DNA from: a virus
IMG/VR virus record: IMGVR_UViG_3300028925_008836
Location: 1-23,492 of that record
Direction: 5' to 3' (one strand)
DNA length: 23,492 nt
Position 1 is the stretch's first letter, and the number at the start of each line of letters is the position of its first letter. A program made the position numbers and the translations under genes. The notes under the pieces are model-generated. The model was not told where the DNA came from. It was given only the letters and a program-made list of their open reading frames with translations, and made no database searches. Of this stretch, positions 12,065-19,360 are shown piece after piece.

Positions 12065-12281
12065 ACACATAGATAAATTAACAGAATGCTATACCATATT
12101 GGTTGACCTAGCGAATGAGCTTGATAGTAAGAAAATACCTTGCGAATGTTGCGAGAGGGACTCATGGCAGAACCTCACAGAAGGCAGGATAGTACAAGAG
12201 GTTCAGGCGATGGCGCGCAAATCCCGAAAGTGTATATCATTAATTCAGAACGAACTGGTCTACATGGAGAACATGAAATGA
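12051..12281 (+). CDS. Small helical protein with CECC motif (76 aa)
   Basis: The ATG at 12051, with GGGGGACCGAC before it, is chosen; 42 codons upstream in frame only shadow the preceding gene. The product starts MITAKHIDKLTECYTILVDL, contains PCECCERDSW and then two helices (RIVQEVQAMARKSRKCISL, IQNELVYMENMK). The Cys cluster could bind a metal but has too few ligands alone. It overlaps the next ATG in ATGA. Confidence 0.7.
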   Translation: MITAKHIDKLTECYTILVDLANELDSKKIPCECCERDSWQNLTEGRIVQEVQAMARKSRKCISLIQNELVYMENMK

Positions 12282-12532
12282 GAACAAAGAGAGCTAGACA
12301 CCTGCTAAGGAAAGGGCTACTCGTTGCTAGGTTGCGAGGGCACAGACCTAAGATGGTATCACATTCCGGAGCACTCAAGCTATACGGTTGCCTGCAAGGA
12401 AAGAAGTGTAGAGCTATCATGGAATGCTGGGATAACCCGGACAACATGGCCGGCCCAATGCTCCACGCAGACTGCGTTGACTCTGAAGTAGGATGGATCC
12501 GTAAGCTTATTTTAAAATTCATTTCTTTCTAA
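12278..12532 (+). CDS. Basic small protein (84 aa)
   Basis: The ATG at 12278 overlaps the previous TGA and follows GGAGAACATGA. It starts with a strongly basic stretch (MRTKRARHLLRKGLLVARLR), then GHRPKMVSHSGALKLYGCLQ, a Cys/acidic middle (CRAIMECWDNPDNMAG, ADCVDSE) and a hydrophobic tail (WIRKLILKFISF). RNA or DNA binding by the basic start is plausible. No family recognised. Confidence 0.65.
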   Translation: MRTKRARHLLRKGLLVARLRGHRPKMVSHSGALKLYGCLQGKKCRAIMECWDNPDNMAGPMLHADCVDSEVGWIRKLILKFISF

Positions 12533-12542
12533 GGAGTAGCAT

Positions 12543-12620
12543 ATGTTAGCGAAAGGATTGCTCATATTTTTTATAGGTATGATCATCGCATGGTGCTGTC
12601 TTACCACATCGCGTAAATAA
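12543..12620 (+). CDS. 25-aa membrane micropeptide
   Basis: The ATG at 12543 is preceded by AAGGAGTAGCAT, one of the best binding sites in the window, 10 bp after the previous stop. The peptide MLAKGLLIFFIGMIIAWCCL plus TTSRK has one hydrophobic span with a short basic tail. It is the last gene of the plus operon. Function unknown; its size is within the range of phage pinholin-like or host-membrane-targeting peptides. Confidence 0.55.
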   Translation: MLAKGLLIFFIGMIIAWCCLTTSRK

Positions 12621-12672
12621 AAAAACCCCTAGGGTGTGGTGGGGAGAGGAAGTCCCAGACACAGCCTAGGGG
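12619..12672 (-). terminator. Long hairpin terminator between convergent operons
   Basis: CCCCTAGG (12626-12633) pairs with CCTAGGGG (12665-12672), with inner TGTG/CACA and GGGA/TCCC pairs. On the minus strand it is followed by seven T, so it should stop the leftward recombination operon. A weaker GCGC/GCGC hairpin with TTTTT at 12702-12706 may serve the plus operon. Confidence 0.75.
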
Positions 12673-12743
12673 GACGCGCAAAGGAAGGGGAAACGCGCCT
12701 GTTTTTAAGTAAGCTACTGCCCCCCCACTCTTCCGGTCAATCT

Positions 12744-12986
12744 TTACTTCTCCATGACCACGGTTAATCCCTTAGTAATCATGAACGATTGACACATCGC
12801 CAAGCTATCCAGTCCGGGGTTAGCACTCAGGTCTAACTCAATCGACTGGGGCTCATGCATTGGGATCACCATCTCTGCCAACTCAGTACGCACTGCCCTC
12901 ATAGTCATCTGGTGGGAGAGGAACATCGCAAACCATATCCCTGCAAAGATGCAGACCCAACTGATTACTTTCTCTATGTCAATCAT
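12744..12986 (-). CDS. Single-pass membrane protein (80 aa)
   Basis: Short N-terminus MIDIEKV, one transmembrane segment (ISWVCIFAGIWFAMFLSH, residues 8-25), then a soluble, partly acidic C-terminal part (AVRTELAEMVIPMHEPQSIE). The ATG at 12986 overlaps the stop of the 168-aa gene in ATGA. It is the last gene of the leftward recombination operon and is followed by the long terminator hairpin. Function unknown. Confidence 0.7.
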   Translation of the reverse strand: MIDIEKVISWVCIFAGIWFAMFLSHQMTMRAVRTELAEMVIPMHEPQSIELDLSANPGLDSLAMCQSFMITKGLTVVMEK

Positions 12987-13489
12987 TGTGCTAACGTGGG
13001 AATAGCTTGCTCTGCCATCAGGCCACTGTAATTGAAGCCCTTTAGTATATCGCTAGGGGTAACGAGGTCACCATCCATCCCATAAGACTTATCGTTGTAA
13101 GTAAGTGCATACTTTTCAACTACTAATTCACCCCTCAAAAAAGCACCGGCCTTATACGTTGGCCTCCATACACCTGATTCTTTTGTAAGTGGGTTATCGC
13201 TATTTTCTTTATGATCTAAAAATCCCCAGTGCTTGAGAGTGCTGTACTGCTTAGTGTGATCATATGTGCCCTGAGCTTTTCGGGCTTCGTGAGGAACATC
13301 TACCCACCTACGGCCCCGATCAGACAACTGCCAAAGCCACATCAATGTGCGTACCATTGTTGCGTTAAGAGGTCGCTTGTACACCTTGCCCCAACGCTCG
13401 CACACTGGGCAACACGCACCGTAAGATTTTAACACTGCATGGTACATTCTTTTCAGTTCTGCTAAATGCCTTATTCGACTAAATGTCAT
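12983..13489 (-). CDS. Conserved phage protein with CPVC knuckle, possible winged helix (168 aa)
   Basis: The ATG at 13489 is behind AGGATTTTAGT. Near the start lies YGACCPVCERWGKVYKRPLN, a half zinc knuckle followed by basic residues, then a helical part (NATMVRTLMWLWQLSDRG) and HTKQYSTLKHWGFLDHKENS, which reads like the recognition helix and wing of a winged-helix domain. The later strands WRPTYKAGAFLRGELVVEKY support a small mixed fold. I recall similar uncharacterised proteins in environmental phages. DNA binding in replication or regulation is an inference from fold and neighbours. Confidence 0.72.
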   Translation of the reverse strand: MTFSRIRHLAELKRMYHAVLKSYGACCPVCERWGKVYKRPLNATMVRTLMWLWQLSDRGRRWVDVPHEARKAQGTYDHTKQYSTLKHWGFLDHKENSDNPLTKESGVWRPTYKAGAFLRGELVVEKYALTYNDKSYGMDGDLVTPSDILKGFNYSGLMAEQAIPTLAQ

Positions 13490-13503
13490 ACTAAAATCCT
13501 CCC

Positions 13504-13908
13504 CTATAACAGTGTGAATTTATTTGTGTCCCAGTGTACCATTGGTTCTTGGTCTGCCGGATCCGATCTATCTTTCCTGCCACCCATAGCTATGTACTCA
13601 TATGGTGTGTTGAAATTCAGATAGCCAACGCTATCATTCCAAGCGACAAGCCAGACGCATGGTAACTCCAGCGCCTTAGCCGACATCAACTTATGCTGTG
13701 CCACAAAGATAGTTGGGTACTGCTCCCTATCATTGTGCCTTCTCTTCACCTCAGCATAGCCAACGATTTCATTTTCTTTTGAGAGTGCATAGTCGAGGCC
13801 GTAACTGATCGGAAGTTTGTGTGCCTTACATCCCCACCTATCACAAGCAAAGTTTACAATCTTCTGTTCGTTGTCCCGATCCTTACCACTCTCATACCTT
13901 TGCCTCAT
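13504..13908 (-). CDS. Small PD-(D/E)xK-type nuclease-like protein (134 aa)
   Basis: The frame extends to a TTG at 13932, but the ATG at 13908 is preferred. An early Glu lies in DRDNEQKIVNFACDRWG (Glu14). Asp39 is in YGLDYAL, and Glu53-Val-Lys55 is in VGYAEVKRR. This is the E...D...ExK arrangement of PD-(D/E)xK nucleases, followed by a helix AQHKLMSAKAL, as in the core fold. Its size fits small VRR-NUC-like, resolvase-like or restriction-like nucleases. It sits in the recombination operon, so a branch- or end-processing role is likely. No specific family is assigned. Confidence 0.65.
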   Translation of the reverse strand: MRQRYESGKDRDNEQKIVNFACDRWGCKAHKLPISYGLDYALSKENEIVGYAEVKRRHNDREQYPTIFVAQHKLMSAKALELPCVWLVAWNDSVGYLNFNTPYEYIAMGGRKDRSDPADQEPMVHWDTNKFTLL

Positions 13909-14006
13909 GACAGAGGGCACCAACGCCAGCAAGGGACACTCTTAACGGAATAACCCTGTGCGAAGCGAGGAGATTGTTGTGGTCGTTTAAGGTTTTCCGT
14001 AGTCAT
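13905..14006 (-). CDS. Possible 33-aa frame upstream of the nuclease
   Basis: The frame ends in a TGA overlapping ATG 13908, the same ATGA coupling seen between other genes here. The product MTTENLKRPQQSPRFAQGYS then VKSVPCWRWCPLS has no recognisable feature, and a ribosome binding site (GAGGGGG) is too far from the ATG. The 150-bp gap 13933-14082 has no other candidate. This may be a real leader frame or chance. Confidence 0.25.
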   Translation of the reverse strand: MTTENLKRPQQSPRFAQGYSVKSVPCWRWCPLS

Positions 14007-14082
14007 GACGCTACCGGCAAACCCCCTCTGTACAGCCCCCAAGGGAAACCTTTTGCGAGAGAACCCTTGAGGACTGGTGCTA

Positions 14083-14562
14083 TCAATGTAGGGTGTCACT
14101 TTGTTTCCCAAAGTGTGGAGTCTCTTGGGCACTGGTATCGCCTACCCTCTTACTAAAGAGAGGCTTCATTGCATCCAGCAGTGGATGGGATCCGGTATCC
14201 ACTGTAAGTTCTAGAAATTCTTTAGTCTGATCTTGGTCATCAAGCCAAGGATGCTTTCGCTTTGCATCACTCAACGGAAAGGTGACAAGCAAGGTCTCGC
14301 CATCACCCTTCTCAAAGGTGGTCTCTATGCTGGTGTCACAGTTGCATGAGTAAAGATGTTGACGTGCCTCTTCTGATATAGCACCGTGTTCGTTGATCGT
14401 ATCATTGGTAATCGACCTCTCTTCCATCGCATCATGTATGTGACAATCTTCTGCATGTATAGTTTCGATTGTCACCTGTGAATGATTGTCCCTAGCCAAG
14501 CTGTCTACCATCAGTACGATACATGATATCGCATCACCATTGTTATCTTCTAAAGCCACCAC
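14083..14562 (-). CDS. Unknown acidic protein (159 aa)
   Basis: GTG 14562 with AGAGGACCA before it is the likely start; it overlaps the end of the ribbon-helix-helix gene by 13 bp. The protein is rich in Asp, Glu and His (TIETIHAEDCHIHDAMEERS), has YSCNCDTSIETTFEKGDGET in the centre and AKRKHPWLDDQDQTKEFLEL later, with a basic end (KPLFSKRVGD). CNC and the several His could bind metal, but no family motif is clear. It sits between DNA-binding and nuclease genes of the recombination operon. Confidence 0.65.
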   Translation of the reverse strand: MVALEDNNGDAISCIVLMVDSLARDNHSQVTIETIHAEDCHIHDAMEERSITNDTINEHGAISEEARQHLYSCNCDTSIETTFEKGDGETLLVTFPLSDAKRKHPWLDDQDQTKEFLELTVDTGSHPLLDAMKPLFSKRVGDTSAQETPHFGKQSDTLH

Positions 14563-14750
14563 TGGTCCTCTCTTTTTTTTACAGGATTGGGAGCCCTTTC
14601 AGTTCTTATCTCTTTCACATAATCACTTAGGATCTCACGCAGTAGCTGAGACAAGCTAACCCCCCTTGTCTCAGCCATGTTGCGTAAGGAATCCAGTGTA
14701 TCTTTCTCTACCCTAAGCAGAAACTTTACTTTGTCAGAAGGGGAGACCAT
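14550..14750 (-). CDS. Ribbon-helix-helix (Arc/CopG-like) DNA-binding protein
   Basis: 66 aa from ATG 14750, behind AAGGAAGACG; the 12 codons upstream only shadow the SSB-like gene. The strand KVKFLLRVEKDTLDSLRNMA is followed by a turn ETRGVSLSQLLREILSDYVK: one beta strand and two helices, the Arc/CopG/MetJ-type layout, with basic residues on the strand. Such proteins dimerise and usually bind operators as repressors. Its place in the recombination operon suggests autoregulation or control of the divergent promoters near 17056-17120 (inference). Confidence 0.75.
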   Translation of the reverse strand: MVSPSDKVKFLLRVEKDTLDSLRNMAETRGVSLSQLLREILSDYVKEIRTERAPNPVKKREDQWWL

Positions 14751-15054
14751 CGTCTTCCTTCTCAACGGTCTCAGGCTCAGGCCCATCTGCTAATACCTTT
14801 ACCGGACCGGACCCAGTCTTTAGGTCTATCTCCAGTCTGGCATTCTCATACTGTATACCACCCTTGGATGTACGATCCCAGATGGCTACCTTGAGCTTAG
14901 GCATTGCTCCTTCCTTAGCCTTGTCCACCATTGCCCGGAGAAACTCTTCGGTAAATTCTATGGTCCCAGTCTTTAGTGGGTGACGGTCACTCGCTCTAAA
15001 TTTATTACTGAAGATTGCGAAGTCTAGCTTTGGTTGGTCTTTGTAATCATGCAT
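14734..15054 (-). CDS. Probable single-stranded DNA-binding protein
   Basis: 106 aa from ATG 15054 (a TTG just before it is also possible). Start PKLDFAIFSNKFRASDRHPL, then FTEEFLRAMVDKAKEG, then beta-strand-like KLKVAIWDRTSKGGIQYENA and LEIDLKTGSGPVKV, and an acidic tail ending KEDDGLPF. The terminal DDGLPF strongly recalls the acidic phenylalanine tip of bacterial SSB (DDDIPF), used to recruit partner proteins. The body is not a clear SSB OB fold by eye, so it may be a distinct phage SSB. Directly downstream of the annealing protein, a role in protecting or handing over ssDNA is likely. Confidence 0.6.
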   Translation of the reverse strand: MHDYKDQPKLDFAIFSNKFRASDRHPLKTGTIEFTEEFLRAMVDKAKEGAMPKLKVAIWDRTSKGGIQYENARLEIDLKTGSGPVKVLADGPEPETVEKEDDGLPF

Positions 15055-15733
15055 CAATCAATTCCCCTTGTTCTCTTTCATCGTTGATTTGTAGTGCTAC
15101 ATCGGAAACCTTGTGTATCTGTATCATTAGTTTTGCTATTGTTTTCTCATCGCGACCTGCGATAGCAGACTTAATGCCTGCCTTAAGGGTATCATCCGGT
15201 ACCCAACCTGCTTCAAAGACCTCATTGCAAAGATCCTTCAGTGCCTGCACTGTCTCTTCGGTATGGTCCTGCACTACCCCATTGCTCTGGGCCTTGGCCT
15301 TGATAGGCTTCTTGACTGGAGCCTTGGTAACACCGTTAGCTTCTTCCATTGGTAGACCATCGCCTGAGTAGCCATAGTTAAACAATCCATACAAGCTAAA
15401 TGCCTTTGTCATACAGCGCATTTTAGCATCAGAAATATCTCTACTGGAAGGATGCGCGATGCTCTTCATCCGGTAATCCATAACCGGTAGCCACATCTCT
15501 TTCCCTACCTCACCTATGACTACAGTACAAGACACCATAGCAGTGCCCCCCTCGTAGTAGGTAACATCATCCCACACAATTTCCATCTCTGGATAGTTCT
15601 CCATCATGATACGATACGCATGACTCCAACTCAGGTAGGTTAGCCCACCCTTGTCCTCTGTGTATTCGTTCACGTTGACCTTACTTAATGTACCCCAAAT
15701 ACTACCTGCTGTACTAGATTTCTTAGCTGGCAT
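15047..15733 (-). CDS. Single-strand annealing protein, DUF1071/Sak3-like
   Basis: 228 aa from ATG 15733, with GGAGATAAAGGAA before it. The N-terminal half carries the typical run IWGTLSKVNVNEYTEDKGGL followed by TYLSWSHAYRIMMENYP, then VTYYEGGTAMVSCTVVIGEV and MDYRMKSIAHPSSRDISDAK plus MRCMTKAFSLYGLFNYGYSG, which I recognise as the DUF1071 (Sak3-type, Rad52-like) phage recombinase domain. The Lys/Ala linker after it leads to a helical C-terminal part. These proteins coat and anneal ssDNA made by the partner exonuclease. The gene overlaps the exonuclease gene by 11 bp and precedes the SSB-like gene: a classic phage recombination set. Confidence 0.85.
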   Translation of the reverse strand: MPAKKSSTAGSIWGTLSKVNVNEYTEDKGGLTYLSWSHAYRIMMENYPEMEIVWDDVTYYEGGTAMVSCTVVIGEVGKEMWLPVMDYRMKSIAHPSSRDISDAKMRCMTKAFSLYGLFNYGYSGDGLPMEEANGVTKAPVKKPIKAKAQSNGVVQDHTEETVQALKDLCNEVFEAGWVPDDTLKAGIKSAIAGRDEKTIAKLMIQIHKVSDVALQINDEREQGELIDA

Positions 15734-16550
15734 TTCCTTTATCTCCTCTCCATTGTGGACAAAAATCTGCGACCTCACACCAATCCTCACACCTGATGTA
15801 CTTCGCCTTCCCATCTACTATCGAGAAGGATCCTGTCTTTTGCTTATTGATATACTCAACTGCTTCCTGTCTTATATCGAATGACCGTGGTTTACCCCCA
15901 CCATTTACTTGATAAGCGCCACGAGCCCAACGCTCTTCCGGTGTACAAGGGATTGTCTTCTCTTGTGTGTGAAGCTTTACCCTCTGAGCTATGTAAGCAT
16001 CCTGTCTTTCATCTCTCCACATGGGGACAGACAGTACCACAACAGGCGACTCCGGGTAGTTATACTTGCCGGTACGAGACCTCATCCAATCCCGGCAGAT
16101 GCATACGATGTTTAACTTGGTAGCCGTCAATCCATTCTGACGAATCAACCATGCATACATGTTCAACTGTTTCTCCCAGTCTTCCTTGAGTCCACGTTGA
16201 ACACTGTAGGTTGATGTAACCTTATAATCCATAAGGGATCCATCGTCACCCATCAAGTCAATGGCGCCACTGATTGTAGTTCCGTCATGTTCTGCATGGA
16301 ACCTACGCTCTTTGGTGCCCTCACTGTCAGCTTGTTCAATGACATTGTGTACGCCCTTGCCAAGCAACTTCCACACTTCCTCTCTTACATCTCCACTTAT
16401 CTCATCCTCATGAGCATGCCACAGCCGGCGAATTTGTGGTGGTTTGATTAACTCTGTCACGCTAAAATCTGCCCCATCCTTTGTGTATGGGTCATTCCGG
16501 ATAGCGTCTACGATAGAGTCTGGTGCGCCGTAACGATTGGTAAGTTTCAA
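15723..16550 (-). CDS. RecB/Cas4-like PD-(D/E)xK exonuclease with a Cys cluster
   Basis: 275 aa. No ATG fits; the TTG at 16550 is chosen because GGAG lies six bases before it and it overlaps the previous stop as TTGA (a TTG four codons earlier is possible). Motifs: a His in GVHNVIEQ (His68), GAIDLMGDDG (Asp98), LMDYKVTS (Asp108, Lys110) and QLNMYAWL (Gln128), the core of RecB/Cas4/lambda-exo-type nucleases. Cys202 and the C-terminal C-x3-C-x5-C (254, 258, 264) fit the four Cys of a Cas4/AddB-like 4Fe-4S cluster. It likely resects duplex ends for the annealing protein encoded next. Confidence 0.85.
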   Translation of the reverse strand: MKLTNRYGAPDSIVDAIRNDPYTKDGADFSVTELIKPPQIRRLWHAHEDEISGDVREEVWKLLGKGVHNVIEQADSEGTKERRFHAEHDGTTISGAIDLMGDDGSLMDYKVTSTYSVQRGLKEDWEKQLNMYAWLIRQNGLTATKLNIVCICRDWMRSRTGKYNYPESPVVVLSVPMWRDERQDAYIAQRVKLHTQEKTIPCTPEERWARGAYQVNGGGKPRSFDIRQEAVEYINKQKTGSFSIVDGKAKYIRCEDWCEVADFCPQWRGDKGNAS

Positions 16551-16795
16551 GAGATTCTCCAAACTCCAACCGTTTGCTCAGTGTCAGGCATACGTCTGAC
16601 AATATACTTGCGTCCGTCAACGTTGTACCTCGTAGCAGAAGAGCGAACACTGCTCTCATGCTTCATGTCATCACACTCTACTATGAAACACTCATCCACT
16701 TCCAATTCTCTGAATGGGTACGAGTTTCTCTCTGCTCTGTTAGGGATTGGTACACCCCTCAGAATTTCCAATCCACCCTCTACTTGATCGCTCAT
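16547..16795 (-). CDS. Small phage protein, paralogue of the next gene (82 aa)
   Basis: Begins MSDQVEGGLEILRGVPIPNR, then NSYPFRELEVDECFIVECDD, SSVRSSATRYNVDGRKYIVR and GVWRIS at the end. This Y-P-F-x-x-x-E-V-x-x, then R-S-S-A-x-R-Y, R-K, G-V-W-R pattern is common in small phage proteins of unknown function (DUF7303-like as I recall). The neighbouring 87-aa gene has the same layout (YLPMERIEVNDMIEL ... KKFSIRV ... GIGIWR), so the two are paralogues. ATG 16795 overlaps the previous stop (ATGA). A replication or DNA-binding accessory role is guessed from position. Confidence 0.78.
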   Translation of the reverse strand: MSDQVEGGLEILRGVPIPNRAERNSYPFRELEVDECFIVECDDMKHESSVRSSATRYNVDGRKYIVRRMPDTEQTVGVWRIS

Positions 16796-17055
16796 TTAGT
16801 TCTCCATATGCCTATGCCATAGTCAGTAACTCTAATCGAAAACTTCTTACCGGTACTCCTTGTCATCCTGCCTGCGTAACTCCTGATCGCATTGATCTTT
16901 CCTTTGACCTCTTCCTCTGTCATTGTCAACTCAATCATGTCGTTGACTTCGATCCTCTCCATCGGCAGATATCCCCACTTTGTAGGGGGGCCAGAGGTTT
17001 TTGGAGGAGGTCCGGCATCCTCGTAAACCCTGAATCGGGTAGCTGTTTCAGTCAC
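16792..17055 (-). CDS. Small phage protein, first gene of the recombination operon (87 aa)
   Basis: GTG start at 17055 with AAGGAGTTGTAA before it; no ATG is available. The Pro-rich start (AGPPPKTSGPPTKWG) is followed by YLPMERIEVNDMIELTMTEE, SYAGRMTRSTGKKFSIRVTD and YGIGIWRTK, the same layout as the 82-aa protein encoded next. The operon promoter must lie in the 65-bp gap shared with the rusA-like gene; on the minus strand I see only weak hexamers there. Function unknown. Confidence 0.78.
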   Translation of the reverse strand: MTETATRFRVYEDAGPPPKTSGPPTKWGYLPMERIEVNDMIELTMTEEEVKGKINAIRSYAGRMTRSTGKKFSIRVTDYGIGIWRTK

Positions 17056-17069
17056 TTACAACTCCTTTC

Positions 17070-17098
17070 TTGCCATTAAGATGTGATACTGTTATTGT
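17070..17098 (+). promoter_or_regulatory. Promoter of the resolvase/primase unit
   Basis: TTGCCA (17070-17075), 17 bp, TATTGT (17093-17098). The start would be near 17105, close to the AAGGAG before ATG 17121. It lies within a 65-bp divergent gap and so could be co-regulated with the leftward operon. Confidence 0.45.
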
Positions 17099-17120
17099 CT
17101 CTGTCCAAGGAGACGAAATA

Positions 17121-17552
17121 ATGGTAACCATTCAACAGATATCACGCAAGGGCTCCGACAATAACCTCATAGTTCTTACGATCATGGGAGAGCCAGCATC
17201 AAAAGCTAACTCTAGACGGTTAGTTTCAATAGGTGGAAAGCCTAGGTTTATCAAGTCGAAGAAGGCGTTGTCGTACAGTAAAGATTTTGAATTACAGTGC
17301 CCAGTCATAGATGAATTACTTGAAGGAGATCTGGCTGTAGGTATGAAGATCTTTTATAAAAGTAGAAGACCTGATTTAGATGAGAGTTTAATACTAGATC
17401 TACTACAAAATAAAATATACAAGAATGATAGATCAGTTAAAATAAAATATATTAAACATGGTCTAGATAAAGAAAACAGTAGAACTGTTATACTAGTAGG
17501 ACCAGTAGAAAAAATAGATGAGATTATAAGTACTCTTAATCTACTAGTTTAA
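17121..17552 (+). CDS. RusA-like Holliday-junction resolvase
   Basis: 143 aa from ATG 17121 (AAGGAGACGAAATA before it); an in-frame upstream start lies inside the promoter. The start MGEPASKANSRR with GKPRFIKSKKALSYSKDFEL is the RusA-family N-terminus. The catalytic part RRPDLDESLILDLLQNKIYK then NDRSVK gives Asp85, Asp87 and Asp103 in the places of the RusA Asp70/72/91. It would cut four-way junctions left by replication and recombination before packaging. The 3' two thirds are strikingly AT-rich, with mostly AGA, ATA and TTA codons, unlike the genes around it, which suggests separate acquisition. Confidence 0.8.
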   Translation: MVTIQQISRKGSDNNLIVLTIMGEPASKANSRRLVSIGGKPRFIKSKKALSYSKDFELQCPVIDELLEGDLAVGMKIFYKSRRPDLDESLILDLLQNKIYKNDRSVKIKYIKHGLDKENSRTVILVGPVEKIDEIISTLNLLV

Positions 17553-17576
17553 AATAAAAGATATAAGGTGGGGGGG

Positions 17577-19322
17577 ATGCAAGCAGAGTCTGTACCAACT
17601 AATATAAAAAATCTGGGAGACAGACTTGCAGTAGGACAGCACAAAAGAAAATGTCCTCAATGCCACCACGATAGATCCAAGCACAAGCACGACAAATCGT
17701 TGTCGCTTAACATAGACTCAGACGGTGTGCGATACCACTGTCATCACTGTGGTATTAATGGAGGATGGATGCACAAGAACGAAACGTATACACCATTTTA
17801 TCGAGACCCAATAACTTTTCCCAAAGAATTTGCACCGAATGAAACAGCAAAGAATTATTTATTAGAACGAAATATTACTGAGCAAGTAATGGAAGAACAC
17901 ACTGTTCAGGGCACCTATACATTCAACGGTAAGTCTGTCCCGGCGATAGGGTTTTTATATAAAGATGCAGAAGGAGTGTCGGCAATTAAGTGGCGCAGTG
18001 CTGGCCCAAAAAAATACTACAGTCAACAAAATGTATGTGAAGATTTTTATAACCTACACAACTATAAGAAAGGCAACGACATACTGTTAGTAGAGGGAGA
18101 GATGGATGCACTGTCTTGGATGTCTTGTGATCTACCGGAAAACCTTACGGTAATGAGTATACCGAATGGGGCACCTGCTAAGGTTAAAGATGGTAAGTCG
18201 GATCCCAGAGAGGACAAGAAGTTTCAGTATGTCTGGAGAGCCAAGGATCAACTCGAAAGCGCAGAGAGAATCATACTATGTTTCGACAACGATGAGGCAG
18301 GTGGTGCGTTGCAGGAAGAAATCAAAAGACGTATCGGCACGAGCAAGCTGTGGACCTTAGAGTTAGAAGGATGCAAGGATACCTCAGAGGCACTGGACAA
18401 GAAGGGAGCGAGCTATCTACTAGGACAGCTAGAGGTTTGTGACCCTTACCCTACTGTAGGATTGTATAGGGCACGAGACTTTAAAAAAGATTACGATACA
18501 CTGTATGAAGATGGACAACTCAGTGGATCCTCTACTGGTTTAAAATCGTTAGACAAACTAATACAAATCATACCCGGCATGATGACGGTAGTCACTGGCT
18601 TTCCTTCCTCTGGTAAGAGTGATTTGATTGATCAGATATGTCTTAACCTAGCTAGGTCTGAAGGTATCAAAACAGTGTACTGTTCCTTCGAGAAGCCACC
18701 GGCTTTACACATGGCACAGTTGGCCCAGAAGCTAATGGATAGACCATTCTTTGAAGGCATCTCTACTAGGATGGAGCATGAAAAAAAGGACTATGCATAC
18801 GAGTGGATGGATGAACACTTCTTGTTTATGGATCATACATTAGATGGACCTTCTACCATAGAAGGGATCCTAGATACAGCATCAGCGGCAGTCATGCAAA
18901 TAGGTTGCCGGGTGTTGGTGATAGATCCCTACAATTTTATAGAGCTACCAAAAGCTGACCGTGAAACAGATTCGATTAGCAGGATGCTTACCAAGATACA
19001 GAAGTGGGCTAAGTCTCATGATGTGCATGTCTTCTTTATTGCTCACCCAACCAAGCTGTCTCCAGATCGTAGGTCTGATAAGAAGGTAGTGATTACTGGG
19101 CACGACATTGCAGGTAGCGCGGCTTGGTTTGCTAAGGCTGACCTAGGCATCACTGCTTGGAGACATCCACGAGATGAGGAGCCACCGGAGTGTCATGTCT
19201 GGAAAGTTAGATGGGGATGGATTGGTACAAATGGATACTGTCAGTTAGACTTTGATCGTGCTACAGGAAGATGGACTGATCACATCAGAGAAGAGGTTGA
19301 TGATGCACGTTGGGATTTTTAG
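17577..19322 (+). CDS. T7 gp4-type primase-helicase
   Basis: 581 aa from ATG 17577, with AAGGTGGGGGG before it (an in-frame GTG lies at 17568). A zinc-binding domain has Cys26/29 (CPQC) and Cys55/58 (CHHC). TOPRIM: VEGEMDAL (Glu173) and CFDNDEAG (Asp237, Asp239), which with the zinc domain makes RNA primers. A RecA/DnaB-like helicase follows with Walker A GFPSSGKS (341-348), FEKP (371-374), Walker B VLVID (446-450) and AHPTK (489-493). Layout and length fit the T7 bifunctional protein that unwinds and primes at the phage fork. It follows the resolvase gene by 24 bp. No DNA polymerase is in the window. Confidence 0.95.
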   Translation: MQAESVPTNIKNLGDRLAVGQHKRKCPQCHHDRSKHKHDKSLSLNIDSDGVRYHCHHCGINGGWMHKNETYTPFYRDPITFPKEFAPNETAKNYLLERNITEQVMEEHTVQGTYTFNGKSVPAIGFLYKDAEGVSAIKWRSAGPKKYYSQQNVCEDFYNLHNYKKGNDILLVEGEMDALSWMSCDLPENLTVMSIPNGAPAKVKDGKSDPREDKKFQYVWRAKDQLESAERIILCFDNDEAGGALQEEIKRRIGTSKLWTLELEGCKDTSEALDKKGASYLLGQLEVCDPYPTVGLYRARDFKKDYDTLYEDGQLSGSSTGLKSLDKLIQIIPGMMTVVTGFPSSGKSDLIDQICLNLARSEGIKTVYCSFEKPPALHMAQLAQKLMDRPFFEGISTRMEHEKKDYAYEWMDEHFLFMDHTLDGPSTIEGILDTASAAVMQIGCRVLVIDPYNFIELPKADRETDSISRMLTKIQKWAKSHDVHVFFIAHPTKLSPDRRSDKKVVITGHDIAGSAAWFAKADLGITAWRHPRDEEPPECHVWKVRWGWIGTNGYCQLDFDRATGRWTDHIREEVDDARWDF

Positions 19323-19327
19323 GGGGG

Positions 19328-19356
19328 TTGACAAAACATTAGGGTTGTATTAAGTT
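19328..19356 (+). promoter_or_regulatory. Promoter of the 145-aa gene
   Basis: TTGACA (19328-19333), 17 bp, TAAGTT (19351-19356), with GGGGGG before the -35; it starts five bases after the primase stop. The start would be near 19363. Confidence 0.6.
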
Positions 19357-19360
19357 GATA

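Noticed and set aside
13905-14132. Long version (75 codons) of the frame upstream of the nuclease
   Set aside because: It overlaps the end of the 159-aa gene and lacks a binding site; only a shorter, low-confidence form is kept.
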